A stretch of DNA of 64,000 bases from Mycoplasmopsis agassizii (GCF_002276225.1 NZ_NQNY01000002.1:1-64000); one strand, 5' to 3'; counted from the stretch's first letter, positions 22,118 to 32,953 are shown. A program made the numbers and translations. The notes: a model not told the origin generated them from the letters alone.

Positions 22118-22492
22118 ATGCACTTAGTAATTGTTACTCACTCATACTCTTTTACAGAGCATATCATTAAGTACTTAAAAGCAATGATCCCTGATTTAGA
22201 TCTTAATTATGTACATAATGCATCAGGTTTAGATGAAACTATTATCGGTACAAGTCCGATGCGTATCTTAGATACAATTAATGAAGTTTCTGATCAAGAA
22301 ATTATTTTAGCAGCAGATCTAGGTAGCAGTATGATTAATTCTGCCCTTGCTCAGGAAATGATTCATGATAAGAAAATCCACTTAGTAAAAGGACCTTTTT
22401 TAGAATCTCTTTTCAGTATTTCTAGTTTATTAAATTCAGGTATTGAATTTAATGAAATGATTAAAATCTGCGATGAAATTGCTGTTAAATAA
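22118..22492 (+). CDS. dhaM: PTS-dependent dihydroxyacetone kinase phosphotransferase subunit M
   Basis: A 124-residue protein of the EIIA-mannose fold. VTHSYSF gives the phosphorylated His8; ILAADLGSSMINS follows at about residue 75. It lacks the HPr and EI-like domains of E. coli DhaM, as in Gram-positive bacteria, so it must be charged by the general HPr. It recharges ADP on DhaL. It ends the dha operon. Confidence 0.9.
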   Translation: MHLVIVTHSYSFTEHIIKYLKAMIPDLDLNYVHNASGLDETIIGTSPMRILDTINEVSDQEIILAADLGSSMINSALAQEMIHDKKIHLVKGPFLESLFSISSLLNSGIEFNEMIKICDEIAVK

Positions 22493-22603
22493 TTTAGTCT
22501 TTAGATACTAAAAATAGAAAAAAGTTTAAAAAATCAAAGAAAAATAGTTTTTTTGTCAAAATCATTGCTTATTTGTTTAAATATCATTAGTAGATGAGAG
22601 ACT

Positions 22604-24979
22604 ATGAAAAGTAAAAAACTATTGCTTATTCCAAGCCTAATAACAGCTGCAGCTTCAACTGCGGCTTTTATTGCATGCGCTGGCAGCGATGGTGGTACTT
22701 TTACAGAAGCAAACCAAGTTTTTCAAGATAATGTTAGGATTTTAGCTGCATTTAGCAATTCAGAAATTGTTATCAATCAGAAAGTAAATATTGATACTTA
22801 TATTGCTGATTTAGAAAAACGTGCACAAAAGTCTCCATCAAATGCTGTTTCTAAAATTTTAAAAGATTTTAATATTTCTCTAAATTTAAATAATTTAAAT
22901 ATTACTTTTGAAATTGACATTGCTAAAAAAGAAAGTAATAGTTTTTTAATAGACTTAACCTTAATTGAATCTAGCAATAAGGCTAATTTTGAATTTAATA
23001 TAAAATATGAAGATATTTCTGGTTCATTAAATACAATTGAAAATAATATTTTAAAACTACAAAATAAGTTAGTTAATAAAGTATCTATTAAATCAACTAG
23101 AACAATTGATGAATTTATTGAAGAATTAAATAATTTAGATAGTGATTTATTAATAGATACTTTTTGACAATATATAGGACTAGAAAAAGCAGATCTTGAT
23201 TTATTTTATGAATTGATTATTAATAAACTTGATGATACAAATTTAGCATTTCAATTCAAGTTTTACCGTGCTGGAGAAAATACTAAAATTTACCAAAAGA
23301 ACCTAAAATACGAGAAAATCACATCTTTAGAATTTTCTACTCTTGAAAATGAATTTAAAGCAATTAGTACTAAAGTTGCAGGTTTAGAAACAATAACTTC
23401 AACACAAGAATCAGCATCTGAATTTGTTGAAAAAATTACATCATTAAAACCAATGCAACAAATTGAAATGTTGCAAACTTCTTTTGCAACAACTTTTGAA
23501 AAAATCAAACAGACAAAATTAACCTTCCAATTTGAAGTTGTTGATCACGATATTAAAGTTACTTTTAGATTGAATTTCAAAAATGAAAAAGAATTAAGTT
23601 TTGAAAAAACTTTTAATTATCACCAAGAAAATAAATTCTTTTCATCAACAAAACCTAGTGATTTATCATATTCAAGTGCAATTGATATCAACAATGATTC
23701 AAATAAAAAAATACAAATAGATAGCAACATTTATCCAAATGGTGACTATATAAATGGGTACAACTCATCATCTGACTTAGAAATAAGAAGTATTGAATTG
23801 CCTAGAAGCGAGCACTTCTTATTCATTAATGATAACTATAAAAAAATATGACAAAGAACAACTTATCTAAATATCAAAAACAACTCAACTAATGCAACTG
23901 AAGATGCTTCTAGTGCTTCAGGTACTGCTTGAATTTTAGATTATAAAGTTGATGAATTTAATTCATATCCAAGAACTTGATATTTTGCAACTAATATTCA
24001 TGTTGCAAAACATCTCCATAACCCTGAAAGTTATGTTCAAGACACTCTTGATGGAGCAGAAACTTCAGAAGTTTTAATGACTATAGTTAAGCCACAAGAT
24101 TGATGATCATATAAAACGGGTACAAGTTTAAACTTTTTAACTTTAAAAGGTAAATCTTTACCAAAAGTTGTTTATCTAGGGTTAGATTATTTAAACACTT
24201 CACCTAAGAATTGAAACAATGACTTTTTAGCAGAAGAAGCTATTGATTTTGCAGTTTTTGAAGTTACTTTTGATAATGATGAAGACGCTAAAAATATGAC
24301 ACAGTTATATGCAGGATCTGAATCAGCAAAAAATATTGTTGCTAGTGATTTAACAGATAAAAGTGATTTAGAAAATGAATTTTATTCAGCAGGATTTAGT
24401 TCAAATGGATTCTATTCAGTTAATCCAAAAATTAATCTTCCACAATACAACGACTATTGTAAAGATTGTTTTAAACAGGTTAAAACACATCCTGAACTTG
24501 AGTATGAATCAGATAAATACAATGAATGATTAAAAGAAGGTAATAGTCTTGCTATTGTTCCTTACTTATCATCTAATAATGAAAATAACGGTATTTCTGA
24601 TGCTCTTTTAAATATTAAGACACAATTAAGTTATCGTGGGAACAGATATCAATTTCAAGGCTTAACATATGCTTTAGCAAATACAGCCATGGGTAATGGT
24701 TCATCAGGTTCACTTGTTACTTATAAAGATGATCCTTTAGCAATTTTATTTTTTAATTACTTTAATACAGATATTGGTTTAGCTTTTGGATTAAGAAGCG
24801 AAGGTGTGGTTTGAGATAAAATTAAAAACTATCAAAGTCCTGCTTATGACATTGTTAATGGAAACAAAAATCAATATTACAAAACTCAAAAATCTTCATA
24901 TTTTAGTGCAATTAAGAAAATTGCAAATGGGCAATTTAAAACTAAATTATTTGATTCATGAGATGAAAAAACTGAATAA
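22604..24979 (+). CDS. DUF31 serine-protease-like lipoprotein
   Basis: A 791-residue surface lipoprotein: lipobox FIAC (Cys25), then about 400 residues of repeated alpha/beta modules, and a C-terminal chymotrypsin-fold domain. That domain shows a possible triad: His466 in ATNIHVAKHL, Asp548 in EAIDFAVFEV, and Ser701 in GNGSSGSLV. This arrangement is that of the mycoplasma DUF31 family, which includes the immunoglobulin protease MIP. The usual IgG-binding partner MIB is not adjacent here, so the target is open. It uses several TGA-Trp codons. GAGAG precedes the ATG. Confidence 0.82.
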
Positions 24980-25139
24980 AAATGTACACAATTAATTGTT
25001 TTAATTAGCAAATTTATTTGTGTATTTTTATTTACTCTATATTTTATAAAAAACTGAAAAATGTATTCCAAAATAGTATACATGTATTAAAAAATATGAT
25101 TTCATTCACATAAAACAGTATTTTTTTTAAAATAAAAAA

Positions 25140-25165
25140 ATGAAATTACTAATAGCAATTTCATC
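25140..25165 (-). terminator. terminator after rpiB
   Basis: GATGAAATT/AATTTCAT stem, with a T-run in the minus direction at 25130-25139. Confidence 0.65.
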
Positions 25166-25186
25166 AAAATAATTTTTAAATTAAGT

Positions 25187-25693
25187 TTATTTAACTTCAG
25201 TTTTTTTGAAGATGTGTCCTTCAGAATCAACATCAATAAATTCATCAATTCCTTTGATTCTATCCATATGACGCCCACCTTCAAATGTTTCATTTTCATA
25301 TGCTTCAATAATTTTTTCGGCTTCTTCAATTGTATGAATACGGCCACCAAAACATAAAACATTTGCATTATTATGTTGTTTTGCTAATGCTCCATCTTTA
25401 ACAGTTGAAACACTAGCAGCAACAATTCCTTCATGACGATTTAGTGCATATGATATTCCTAAACCTGTTCCACAAACACCGATACCGTAGAAAACTTCGT
25501 TTTCAGTACCTTTATTTTTTTGAATGTAGTTAGCTAATTTATGACCGTATGTTGCATATGAAGATGAAATACTTTCGCTATCATTTCCTACATCAACAGT
25601 TTCATAACCCCGTTTTTGTAGATATTTAATAATTTCTGTTTTCAGTTTATAACCAGCGTGGTCGCTGCCTAAAGCAATAATTTTTTTAGCCAT
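25187..25693 (-). CDS. rpiB: ribose-5-phosphate isomerase B
   Basis: A 168-residue RpiB/LacAB protein. It interconverts ribose-5-P and ribulose-5-P (or galactose-6-P to tagatose-6-P in the LacAB branch). Seen: LGSDHAGY at the N-terminus, the active-site Cys in GIGVCGTGLG, and NNANVLCFGGR. No second lac-type subunit lies beside it, so the RpiB role is more likely. A Shine-Dalgarno AAAGGAG stands before the ATG. Confidence 0.92.
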   Translation of the reverse strand: MAKKIIALGSDHAGYKLKTEIIKYLQKRGYETVDVGNDSESISSSYATYGHKLANYIQKNKGTENEVFYGIGVCGTGLGISYALNRHEGIVAASVSTVKDGALAKQHNNANVLCFGGRIHTIEEAEKIIEAYENETFEGGRHMDRIKGIDEFIDVDSEGHIFKKTEVK

Positions 25694-25761
25694 TATTTGA
25701 CTCCTTTAATATCGTTTGACATCTTTAATTATATGGCAAATAATTCGTAAATGACATTAAA

Positions 25762-25786
25762 AAACAGCCGTTTTTAGGCTGTTTAT
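25762..25786 (-). terminator. terminator of the rpsP-trmD-rplS operon
   Basis: AAACAGCC/GGCTGTTT stem with a seven-base loop and a minus-strand T-run, directly after the rplS stop. Confidence 0.85.
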
Positions 25787-25791
25787 AATTT

Positions 25792-26157
25792 TTATTTAAG
25801 TGCTTTAAGTCTAGCGCTTTTACCACTTTTATTACGGATGTAGTAAAGTCTTTTACGGCGAACTTTATTACGTCTTACAACTTCGATTGAACTTATAATA
25901 GGTGAATTTAATGGGAATGTTCTTTCAACACCAATTCCTCCACCAACACCAACTGAAACTTTTCTTACTGTAAAAGTTGCACTTGTACCTTTACCAGCAC
26001 CACTTTTTGTAATAACTAAACCTTCAAAAACCTGAATACGTTGTTTATCTCCATCACGGATTAAAACATTAACACGTACAACATCTCCTGTTTTAAATTC
26101 AGGTAGATCTTGTCTAATTTGACTTTTTTCAACTAATTCAATTAATTTATTTCTCAT
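25792..26157 (-). CDS. rplS: 50S ribosomal protein L19
   Basis: A 121-residue protein at the 30S/50S interface. [19 protein letters not shown], the [19 protein letters not shown] block and [14 protein letters not shown] are diagnostic. Third gene of the rpsP-trmD-rplS unit; its ATG lies inside the end of trmD (11-nt overlap). Confidence 0.96.
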   Translation of the reverse strand: MRNKLIELVEKSQIRQDLPEFKTGDVVRVNVLIRDGDKQRIQVFEGLVITKSGAGKGTSATFTVRKVSVGVGGGIGVERTFPLNSPIISSIEVVRRNKVRRKRLYYIRNKSGKSARLKALK

Positions 26158-26842
26158 TTTTTAGCCTTTCATACTTTAGATATAAATCTGGACGATTTTT
26201 CTTTGTTTTTGCAATTTGACTTTCTAATCTTGCTTGCTCAATTTTTTGGTGATTACCACTGATATATACTTCTGGCACTAAATGACCTTCAAAATCACGT
26301 GGCCTAGTATATTGCTCATAATCTAATAAGTGATTATTGAAACTTTCATACTCACTGCTTTCTTGCTTAATCACATCAGGTATAAGTCTGATGTAAGCAT
26401 CTGCCATTACCATTGAAGGTAATTCTCCACCAGTGAGAACAAAATCACCAATTGAAATTTCTTCATCTACATAATTTAATAAACGTTCATCAAAGCCTTC
26501 ATAACGTCCTGAAATAAAGGTTATTTGCTGATGTTTATCAACTCATTCTTGAACCATTTGCTGTGTAAAGATTTTTCCTTGTGGAGAAACTAAGACAATA
26601 AAATTTTCTTTTGTTTTAAGACTTCTTAGTCCTTTAACAATTGGCTCTAGTTGTAACAACATACCTTTGCCACCACCGTAGATTTCATCATCTACTTTCT
26701 TTTGCTTAGTTTCAACAAAATTTCTTCAGTCAATTACATTAATTTCAATTAAATTTTTTTGTATTGCTTTTGCAATAATGCTTTCACTAATAAATGGATT
26801 GTAATAATTAGGGAAGAGCGTAAAAAAATTTATTTTTTTCAT
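26147..26842 (-). CDS. trmD: tRNA (guanine-N1)-methyltransferase
   Basis: A 231-residue SPOUT-class enzyme. It methylates G37 of tRNAs with G36, preventing frameshifts. IYGGGKGML and the knot region [12 protein letters not shown]...[13 protein letters not shown] are the TrmD signature. Two TGA-Trp codons are used. It begins 9 nt after rpsP and overlaps rplS, the usual bacterial order without rimM. Confidence 0.95.
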
Positions 26843-26851
26843 ATTTTAAGA

Positions 26852-27127
26852 CTATTTCTGAATTGTTGATTTTTGTTTTGAAGATGCAAATTCTTCTCAA
26901 ACTTTTTGTTCTCTTAAAAGTCTTTTAACAGTATCTGAAGGTTGCACACCTTTTTTTAGTCATTCAAGAATAACTTCTTTTTTCAGATTAAGTTCTTTTC
27001 TATGTGGGTTGTATTGTCCAACTTCGTCGATAAAACGACCATCACGTGGTGAACGAGAGTCGGCAACAACGATTTTGTAAAATGCATTGAATTTTGATCC
27101 GACTCTTTTTAAACGGATTTTTACCAT
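26852..27127 (-). CDS. rpsP: 30S ribosomal protein S16
   Basis: A 91-residue protein. [41 protein letters not shown], and [17 protein letters not shown] match S16 closely. Two TGA-Trp codons hide it from standard-code translation. First gene of the operon; AAAGGAG lies just before the ATG. Confidence 0.95.
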
Positions 27128-27446
27128 TTTGCTCCTTTGTTAAGTTATAGATATTTAAAAAATAACTTTTCTATAATACACTAAAATCTAAGAGTTAAGT
27201 AAAAATACTTTACACTTTATTTTGGTTTTTTTAGAGTCCATTTCAAATAGTTTTTACTAGTAAAAACCTTAACTAAAATCAGGTTGTTTTTCTAATAAGC
27301 CCCAAAAACCTGCATTTTGGTACAAAAAATTGGCAAATTCTGCAAAGAGTATGAAAAAAACGCCTATTTGCTAATATTTAGTAAGATAGTTACTTTTAAA
27401 TTTATAATTAAGTTCTATTTAATTAAATATATTTGAAAGGAAAAAT
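27128..27446. other. divergent intergenic region rpsP / deoD
   Basis: About 320 bp. It carries a perfect 18-nt palindrome, GTTTTTACTAGTAAAAAC, at 27250-27267, which could be an operator for one or both divergent units. No gene is seen. A GAAAGGA Shine-Dalgarno precedes deoD. Confidence 0.5.
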
Positions 27447-28151
27447 ATGACACCACATATTAACGCCAAACAAGGCGAAATTGCCAAATATGTATTAATG
27501 CCAGGAGACCCCTTAAGAGCAAAATACATGGCAGAAAAATTTTTAAAAGATTATAAATTAGTAAACACAGTACGTAACATGTTTATGTATACAGGAACTT
27601 ATAAGGGTAAAGAAATTACTATAGCAGCTTCAGGTATGGGTAATGCTTCAATTGGAATTTACTCTCATGAGTTATATGCTAACTATGGCGTAGAAGCTAT
27701 TATTAGGGTAGGTTCAGCAGGTTCTTATAAAAAAGATCTAAAACTTTATGATGTTGTTCTAGCTAAAGAAGCGTTTACTGATAACACTAGTTTTGGAAAA
27801 ATTATTGCAAATATTGATGCTAATAAGTTTTATGCTGATCAAGAACTTAATAATAAGATCAAAAAATCAGCATCTAATTTAGGAACTAAAATCCATGAAG
27901 AAGTTGTTCATTCTTCTGATGTATTTTATGCAGTTAGAGATCTAGAAGAAACTATTAAATTAACTAATGCAGCATGTGTTGAAATGGAAAGTTCAGCTTT
28001 ATTTGTCGTAGCCCAAAAACTAGGAAAAAAAGCAGCTTGTTTATTGACAATCAGTGATAACTTAATTACTCATGAAGAAACTTCAGCAGAAGAACGCCAA
28101 ACTGCGTTTTCAAAAATGATTGAAGTTGCATTAGAGGCTTTTAGTGTTTAA
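27447..28151 (+). CDS. deoD: purine-nucleoside phosphorylase, DeoD type
   Basis: A 234-residue hexameric phosphorylase. It releases purine base and (deoxy)ribose-1-P from nucleosides. The phosphate loop LMPGDPLRA, ASGMGNAS, RVGSAGS and CVEMESSALF are the family marks, and SDNLITHE near the end fits the catalytic Asp loop. It leads a two-gene salvage operon; its end overlaps deoA by 8 nt. Confidence 0.95.
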   Translation: MTPHINAKQGEIAKYVLMPGDPLRAKYMAEKFLKDYKLVNTVRNMFMYTGTYKGKEITIAASGMGNASIGIYSHELYANYGVEAIIRVGSAGSYKKDLKLYDVVLAKEAFTDNTSFGKIIANIDANKFYADQELNNKIKKSASNLGTKIHEEVVHSSDVFYAVRDLEETIKLTNAACVEMESSALFVVAQKLGKKAACLLTISDNLITHEETSAEERQTAFSKMIEVALEAFSV

Positions 28152-29442
28152 TGTTGTTGATTTAATTGAAAAAAAATATCAAAAACAAGCACATACTAAA
28201 GCAGAAATTGAATACCTAGTTAATGGTTTTGTTAATGGCGAAATCAAAGACTATCAAATGGCAGCTTGATTAATGGCTGTTAGATTCAATGATTTAAATG
28301 ACCAAGAACTAGCAGATTTAACGCTAGCAATGATGCATAGCGGCGAGATCATGGATTTATCAGATGTTGAAGGTATTAAAGTTGATAAACACTCTACTGG
28401 TGGAGTTGGCGATAAAATTAGTTTAATTTTAGGACCAATTCTAGCAGCTAATGATGTTGTTGTTGCTAAAATGTCAGGCCGAGGTTTAGGTCATACAGGT
28501 GGCACAATTGATAAACTAGAATCGATTAAAGGTTTAAAAACTGAAATTAACCAAGAAGATTTCATTAAGCAATTACATGAAATTAAACTAGCAATTATTG
28601 GACAAAATCCTAAATTAGTACCGGCTGATAAATATATGTATGCTCTGCGTGATGTAACATCAACAGTTAATTCAATTGCTCTAATCGCTAGCTCAATTAT
28701 GTCTAAAAAACTAGCAACTGGTAGCGATGTGATTTTACTAGATATTAAAGTTGGTAAAGGTGCTTTTATGAAAAATCAAGCACAAGCTGAAGAACTTGCT
28801 AAACGCATGATTCAAATTGGTAAACTGCTTAAAAAAGAAGTTAGAGTCGAATTAACTAATATGGATAGACCTTTGGGAAGATCAATTGGTAATAAAAATG
28901 AAGTGCTTGAAGCGATTAATACCTTAAAAGGTAAAGGTGTTCATGACATTAATACAGTTGTTTATTCTTCCGCAGGTCAATTATTATTAATGGCTAAAAA
29001 AGTTGATTCTTTAACTGATGGAATTTCCTTAGCTCAAAAAGTTATTTATAATGGTTCAGCCTTAAAAGCCTTAGAAAAAATGATCAAGGCTCAAGGTGGA
29101 GACTGAGATTTAATTAATTCTAAAAATTGATGAAATCCAGTTCATAAATTGGAAGTAAAAGCCGATAAAAGTGGTTTTTTAGTAATTAATGATGCTTTAG
29201 CATTTGGACTACTTGCAGTTGATTTAGGAGCAGGTCGCCATAAAAAAGAAGATGCTTTAGATTTTGAAGCAGGAATTGAACTTAATAAAAAAACTAATGA
29301 AGTTGTTCATCAGGGAGATGTTTTATTCACACTATATTCATCTTCAGAAATTAATCCTGAAGTTGTAAAACGAATTGAAAATGCTTACACAATTGAACAA
29401 AAACAATCACCATCTGCATTAATTTTAAAATCAATGAAATAA
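28144..29442 (+). CDS. deoA: pyrimidine-nucleoside/thymidine phosphorylase
   Basis: A 432-residue enzyme. It phosphorolyses thymidine, deoxyuridine or uridine. VDLIEKKYQK, NGEIKDYQMAAWLMA, KHSTGGVGDKIS and SGRGLGHTGGTIDKL are unmistakable. The ATG overlapping the deoD stop leads straight to a stop, so I use the GTG at 28144, which gives the family N-terminus (MFNVVDLIEKK). Several TGA-Trp codons lie in the C-terminal domain. Confidence 0.94.
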
Positions 29443-29461
29443 AAACAAAAAAGAATAAAGA

Positions 29462-29490
29462 AAATCAGGCACAAGCCTGATTTTTAATTT
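29462..29490. terminator. bidirectional terminator between deoA and mscL
   Basis: AAATCAGGC/GCCTGATTT with a four-base loop and T-rich flanks on both strands. Confidence 0.85.
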
Positions 29491-29500
29491 ATAACGTATA

Positions 29501-29944
29501 TTAATTTGAACTTCTGTGTGAAAGATTTAATTTTTTCAATTCTTCTAAAATTAATTCTTCAGTTGTAGGAACAACAGGAGCTGGTTCTGGTTGAGGTTTT
29601 CTTGATTCTCTTCAGTTAACGATTAAGAAGTAACCAACTAACATTAAGAAGATAAAGAATGCAACAACAACAAAGTTGATTAATGCACCGATGAATTGGT
29701 CAACACGAATTGATCCTGTTCCACCATCACTAACAATTGATCCGAAACGTAATCCTGATGAAAGATCTGCACCTGAAGCAGCAACTGCTTCATTAATTGC
29801 TCCCATGATAATCCCGTTAGCTAATGCACCAACTAGAGCACCAAATACTGTTCCTAATAAAAGTCCAATAGCCAACATGAACATGTTACCGCGTTTAATA
29901 ACGGCTAATGACTGGCTTGACGCTTTTTTAAATTTATTTTTCAT
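29501..29944 (-). CDS. mscL: large-conductance mechanosensitive channel
   Basis: A 147-residue two-helix membrane protein. FKKASSQSLAVIKRGNMFMLA leads into TM1 (IGLLLGTVFGALVGALANGI); a periplasmic loop follows and TM2 (INFVVVAFFIFLMLVGYFLI) at about residues 88-108, then a C-terminal helix with LEELKKL. It opens on osmotic downshock to release solutes. Single gene, convergent with deoA. Confidence 0.93.
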
Positions 29945-30261
29945 ACGAAAGTAATCTTAGCACATAAAAAGGCTTATAAAAAAATATTTTTTAATTTTTT
30001 TTACAGTTTTTTCTGAAAAAGTGATTCAGTTTTTTTAAAATTAGCCAAAAAGCCGTTTTTTGGGTTGTTTTGGTTAATTTTAACTATTATTTGGTGTTAA
30101 TAAAAAATCCAACTAAGCAAAATTTTTATTGGCTTTACTATATTTTTGAAAAAAATTTTTAAAATTTTTGATTTGCTCTCTAAAAAATTTCATTTGTAGA
30201 TAACCAAAAGTTCATATATCATAAACAATTTTTAGGTTGTATAGATTAAAAGTAAATAAAA
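29945..30261. other. AT-rich intergenic region after the membrane-protein cluster
   Basis: About 320 bp with homopolymer T and A tracts and no recognisable gene. It must carry the mscL promoter at its left end. Confidence 0.45.
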
Positions 30262-30287
30262 AATCCAATTTGATTACAAATTGGATT
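30262..30287 (-). terminator. terminator of the 30.3-33.0 kb three-gene cluster
   Basis: An 11-bp stem AATCCAATTTG/CAAATTGGATT with a four-base loop and a minus-strand T-run. It follows the last gene by six bases. Confidence 0.85.
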
Positions 30288-30292
30288 AGTAG

Positions 30293-31096
30293 TTAAATTA
30301 AACTATGAACGCTAGAAATTCTAATAAGAATGTCTCGCATTTTAGTTTTTAAAATTTTAAGTTTTAGATTTTTATTCATCATCGGAAAATTAATTCATAA
30401 TGAATATTGTCACTTCGAAAGTTCTTTATAAATTTCTAATTTAATTTTATCTTGCGGTGCTTTAGATAAAATTTTTCCAATTCTTTTTTCAGTTCGTAGT
30501 TGTAGTCTTCTTATAAAAACACTACCTCTATTTTTATGTTTTGAACCAGGTGTTACTTCTAGTAATTCATTAGTTGAATTAGGAAGGTTACTGAATTTAA
30601 ACAGTTCATTAAAGTCAACTCTAATTGGTGCAGCTTTTTTGCTTTTTACTCTAGCTAATAATTTTAATGTTATTAAACCAGCAAGGATATTAACACCATT
30701 CAAAGCTGTTCCTAATATTGCCAGAACAAAATATCAAAAACTGACTGCTGAGTTAAATCTTTCTAATGTTTCTTGAGAAACTTGATTTCGGTCCTGTAAT
30801 ATTGTTGAAAGCGAAACAAGTGCAGAAATTGACCAAAAAAGAGAAGCACTTATAATTAAAGCAAGGACAAATATTTTTCAATAAATTGAAAAATGTGGTT
30901 CATAGTTGCTTGCTTTTGATGCATCTAAAAAGTTTAAAGATAAACCTGTTTTTTTAGATACATTTTTACTTGAACGTGGAACATAGAAAAACCAATAAAG
31001 TAAGTAAGCAATTAAATGAAGTGCGAATAAAATAATAAAAGGTATAACAAAAACATAGTTTATTACTTGTGAAGAAATATAGATATTTAAAAACAT
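30293..31096 (-). CDS. unknown three-helix membrane protein B
   Basis: A 267-residue protein I do not recognise. It has a membrane helix at about residues 11-38, a basic loop, two further helices at about 75-100 and 115-150, then a basic cytoplasmic tail of about 110 residues (KSKKAAPIRV, RRLQLRTEKR). This layout is the same as that of the gene just upstream, and short stretches agree (FLDASK vs FLDLGK; SIYWKIF vs SYLKLNI), so the two may be distant paralogues. Third gene of the cluster, 40 bp behind its neighbour. Two TGA-Trp codons near the end extend it beyond the apparent stop. Confidence 0.7.
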
Positions 31097-31136
31097 TACC
31101 TTCCTTTCGTTTGTAAGTATTATACTTTATTATTTA

Positions 31137-31949
31137 TTAGCATTTTTTAAAGTATTCAGTTTTTTTAAATTCAATTAGAATCTTTTTTAAAACATGATGT
31201 ACTAGTTTAAGTCTCGCTTGGTTATTAATGTAATGTCAACTATTTGCTCATGTAAAATTTATTAAATCAGAAATTATTTCATAAATTTGATTGCATTCTT
31301 TATGAATTATTTCGATTTGGATAGCATTTATGATCCTTTTAGTAAAACGTTTTAATCAAAGGAAATGATCAAAACGCTTTAGTAAACGGATTGAACTAAT
31401 TAAACCCCATAAGAGACTGGGGTCATTACTTGTGTTTGAGTTAAATGAAGTTACAAAATGCCTCAATTCAAAAATGGTTCATGAATAATCTTTTTCTGAT
31501 TTAATACTATTCAAAAGTTTTTTATATCTAATGAATCCAAATGCCATTAATAAAAGATAATACGAAAAACTAACAGTTGTAACTGAAGAAGAAATTATAA
31601 TACCCCTAATAAGAACAATAGTGGGATTCTCTGAAAGAGCAATTAAACTTGGTTCAGCAATTTTGTGTATACTTGCAAAAGCTATTCATAAATACAAAAT
31701 TGCAGTTGCTGATGGATATATGTTTAATTTTAGATAAGAATAAAAACTTTGCTTAATAAAAGTTCTTTTTCCTAAATCTAAAAAAGAACTTTTTAGATCC
31801 AATAAGTCCTTCATTTTATCGTGCGAAGTTTTCATATATGAAAACCAAAATCATAAATGGATTAAAAGTAAAATTAAAGACAAAAAAATTAAAGGGATTA
31901 TAATAAGCACAATATTTTGAATCAAAGTGAAGTAACTAATATTATTCAT
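31137..31949 (-). CDS. unknown three-helix membrane protein A
   Basis: A 270-residue protein that appears only when TGA is read as Trp (at least six such codons). A long hydrophobic N-terminal helix (about residues 8-37) is followed by helices at about 78-103 and 115-145, and a basic C-terminal region with LKRFDHF and LWLKRFTKRI. No family is known to me. It sits 17 bp downstream of the exported-protein gene and is likely co-transcribed with it. Confidence 0.7.
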
Positions 31950-31966
31950 ATTTTTCTGTGTTTATT

Positions 31967-32953
31967 TTACAAAAAAAATTCATTATAAAGATGATTTCTA
32001 TTAGATTTGATGACTTTTTTAATATCTTCTAATAATGAAAGAAGCATTTTTACTGTTAGAGCATACCCTGCAATTTTAAGATATTCTTCGGATATTTTAT
32101 TAGCAGGCTTAGTCATAATGTTTGTAAAAATACCAATAGCAGATGAAGCGTCTTGAACTAACTGGTCTGCAATTGCATCTAAATATCCAAATGTGTTTAT
32201 CACAATTTCTAATTCAAAATTAGCAACATCAAACAAGTGTTCTTGTATTCTGTTGAGAATATTATCACTATTTTTATTTGTTTCAGTTATTATTGTATAA
32301 AGAACTACACCTATTGTAATTATTAATGGATTAATTAAAATAATAGCAGCAGTTATAAGTCCTGTATATATTGTTTGTAACTTATTTGTTGATTCTCTTA
32401 GTTCATTAATTTGTTTTTTTAATTTATTGTGTAGATGCTTAGCATTTTCTTTTATGCTATAAGAACCGTCACCACTAATTAAATTTCCAAATCTATCTCT
32501 CATTTTGAAATCAATGAATTCAGGATAAGATCTCTTTTTTCTAGATTTTAAACTATTATTCGAAATTATTTTTTTGGCATTTTCTAGATTTTCTTGAATA
32601 TTGTTTTTATCGACTTTGACACCTTTATCTTCGATTATTTGTAGAACTTGAGATAAGTCAAGATTTTCATTTATTAGTTTTTTTGAAGTTTGATGCATTA
32701 CAGTTTTAATAACTTTTTCTTGTTCTGGTGATAATTTATTATTAACGATCATTTTTAAAACTGTTTGATATTCATCTTCAATATTTTCTTTAATAGTTTC
32801 AAATGTTACTTCTTGAGCAGTGTTTGATATCTTAGATTCAGGAGTTTGTTGAAATGGTGAAAGTGCTACAGTTGATATAATGCTGGCTAATGAACCAACT
32901 GATCCTAGTATCATTAATGATTTTAAAATTTTTGATTTGTTTACTTTTTTCAT
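31967..32953 (-). CDS. unknown exported protein with a central hydrophobic hairpin
   Basis: A 328-residue protein with a signal peptide but no lipobox (Lys-rich start, hydrophobic residues 11-32). Amphipathic helices follow, then a polybasic RKKR at 138-141, a charged helix, and one strongly hydrophobic 28-residue stretch at 195-222 flanked by long helices. This resembles, in outline only, helical-bundle pore-forming proteins with a central hydrophobic hairpin; no homology is claimed. No TGA-Trp is used. First gene of the three-gene cluster; GGAAGG precedes its ATG. Confidence 0.72.
   Translation of the reverse strand: MKKVNKSKILKSLMILGSVGSLASIISTVALSPFQQTPESKISNTAQEVTFETIKENIEDEYQTVLKMIVNNKLSPEQEKVIKTVMHQTSKKLINENLDLSQVLQIIEDKGVKVDKNNIQENLENAKKIISNNSLKSRKKRSYPEFIDFKMRDRFGNLISGDGSYSIKENAKHLHNKLKKQINELRESTNKLQTIYTGLITAAIILINPLIITIGVVLYTIITETNKNSDNILNRIQEHLFDVANFELEIVINTFGYLDAIADQLVQDASSAIGIFTNIMTKPANKISEEYLKIAGYALTVKMLLSLLEDIKKVIKSNRNHLYNEFFL

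Noticed and set aside
28151-28165. ATG overlapping the deoD stop as start of deoA
   Set aside because: That frame reaches a stop after four codons; the GTG at 28144 opens the conserved frame.
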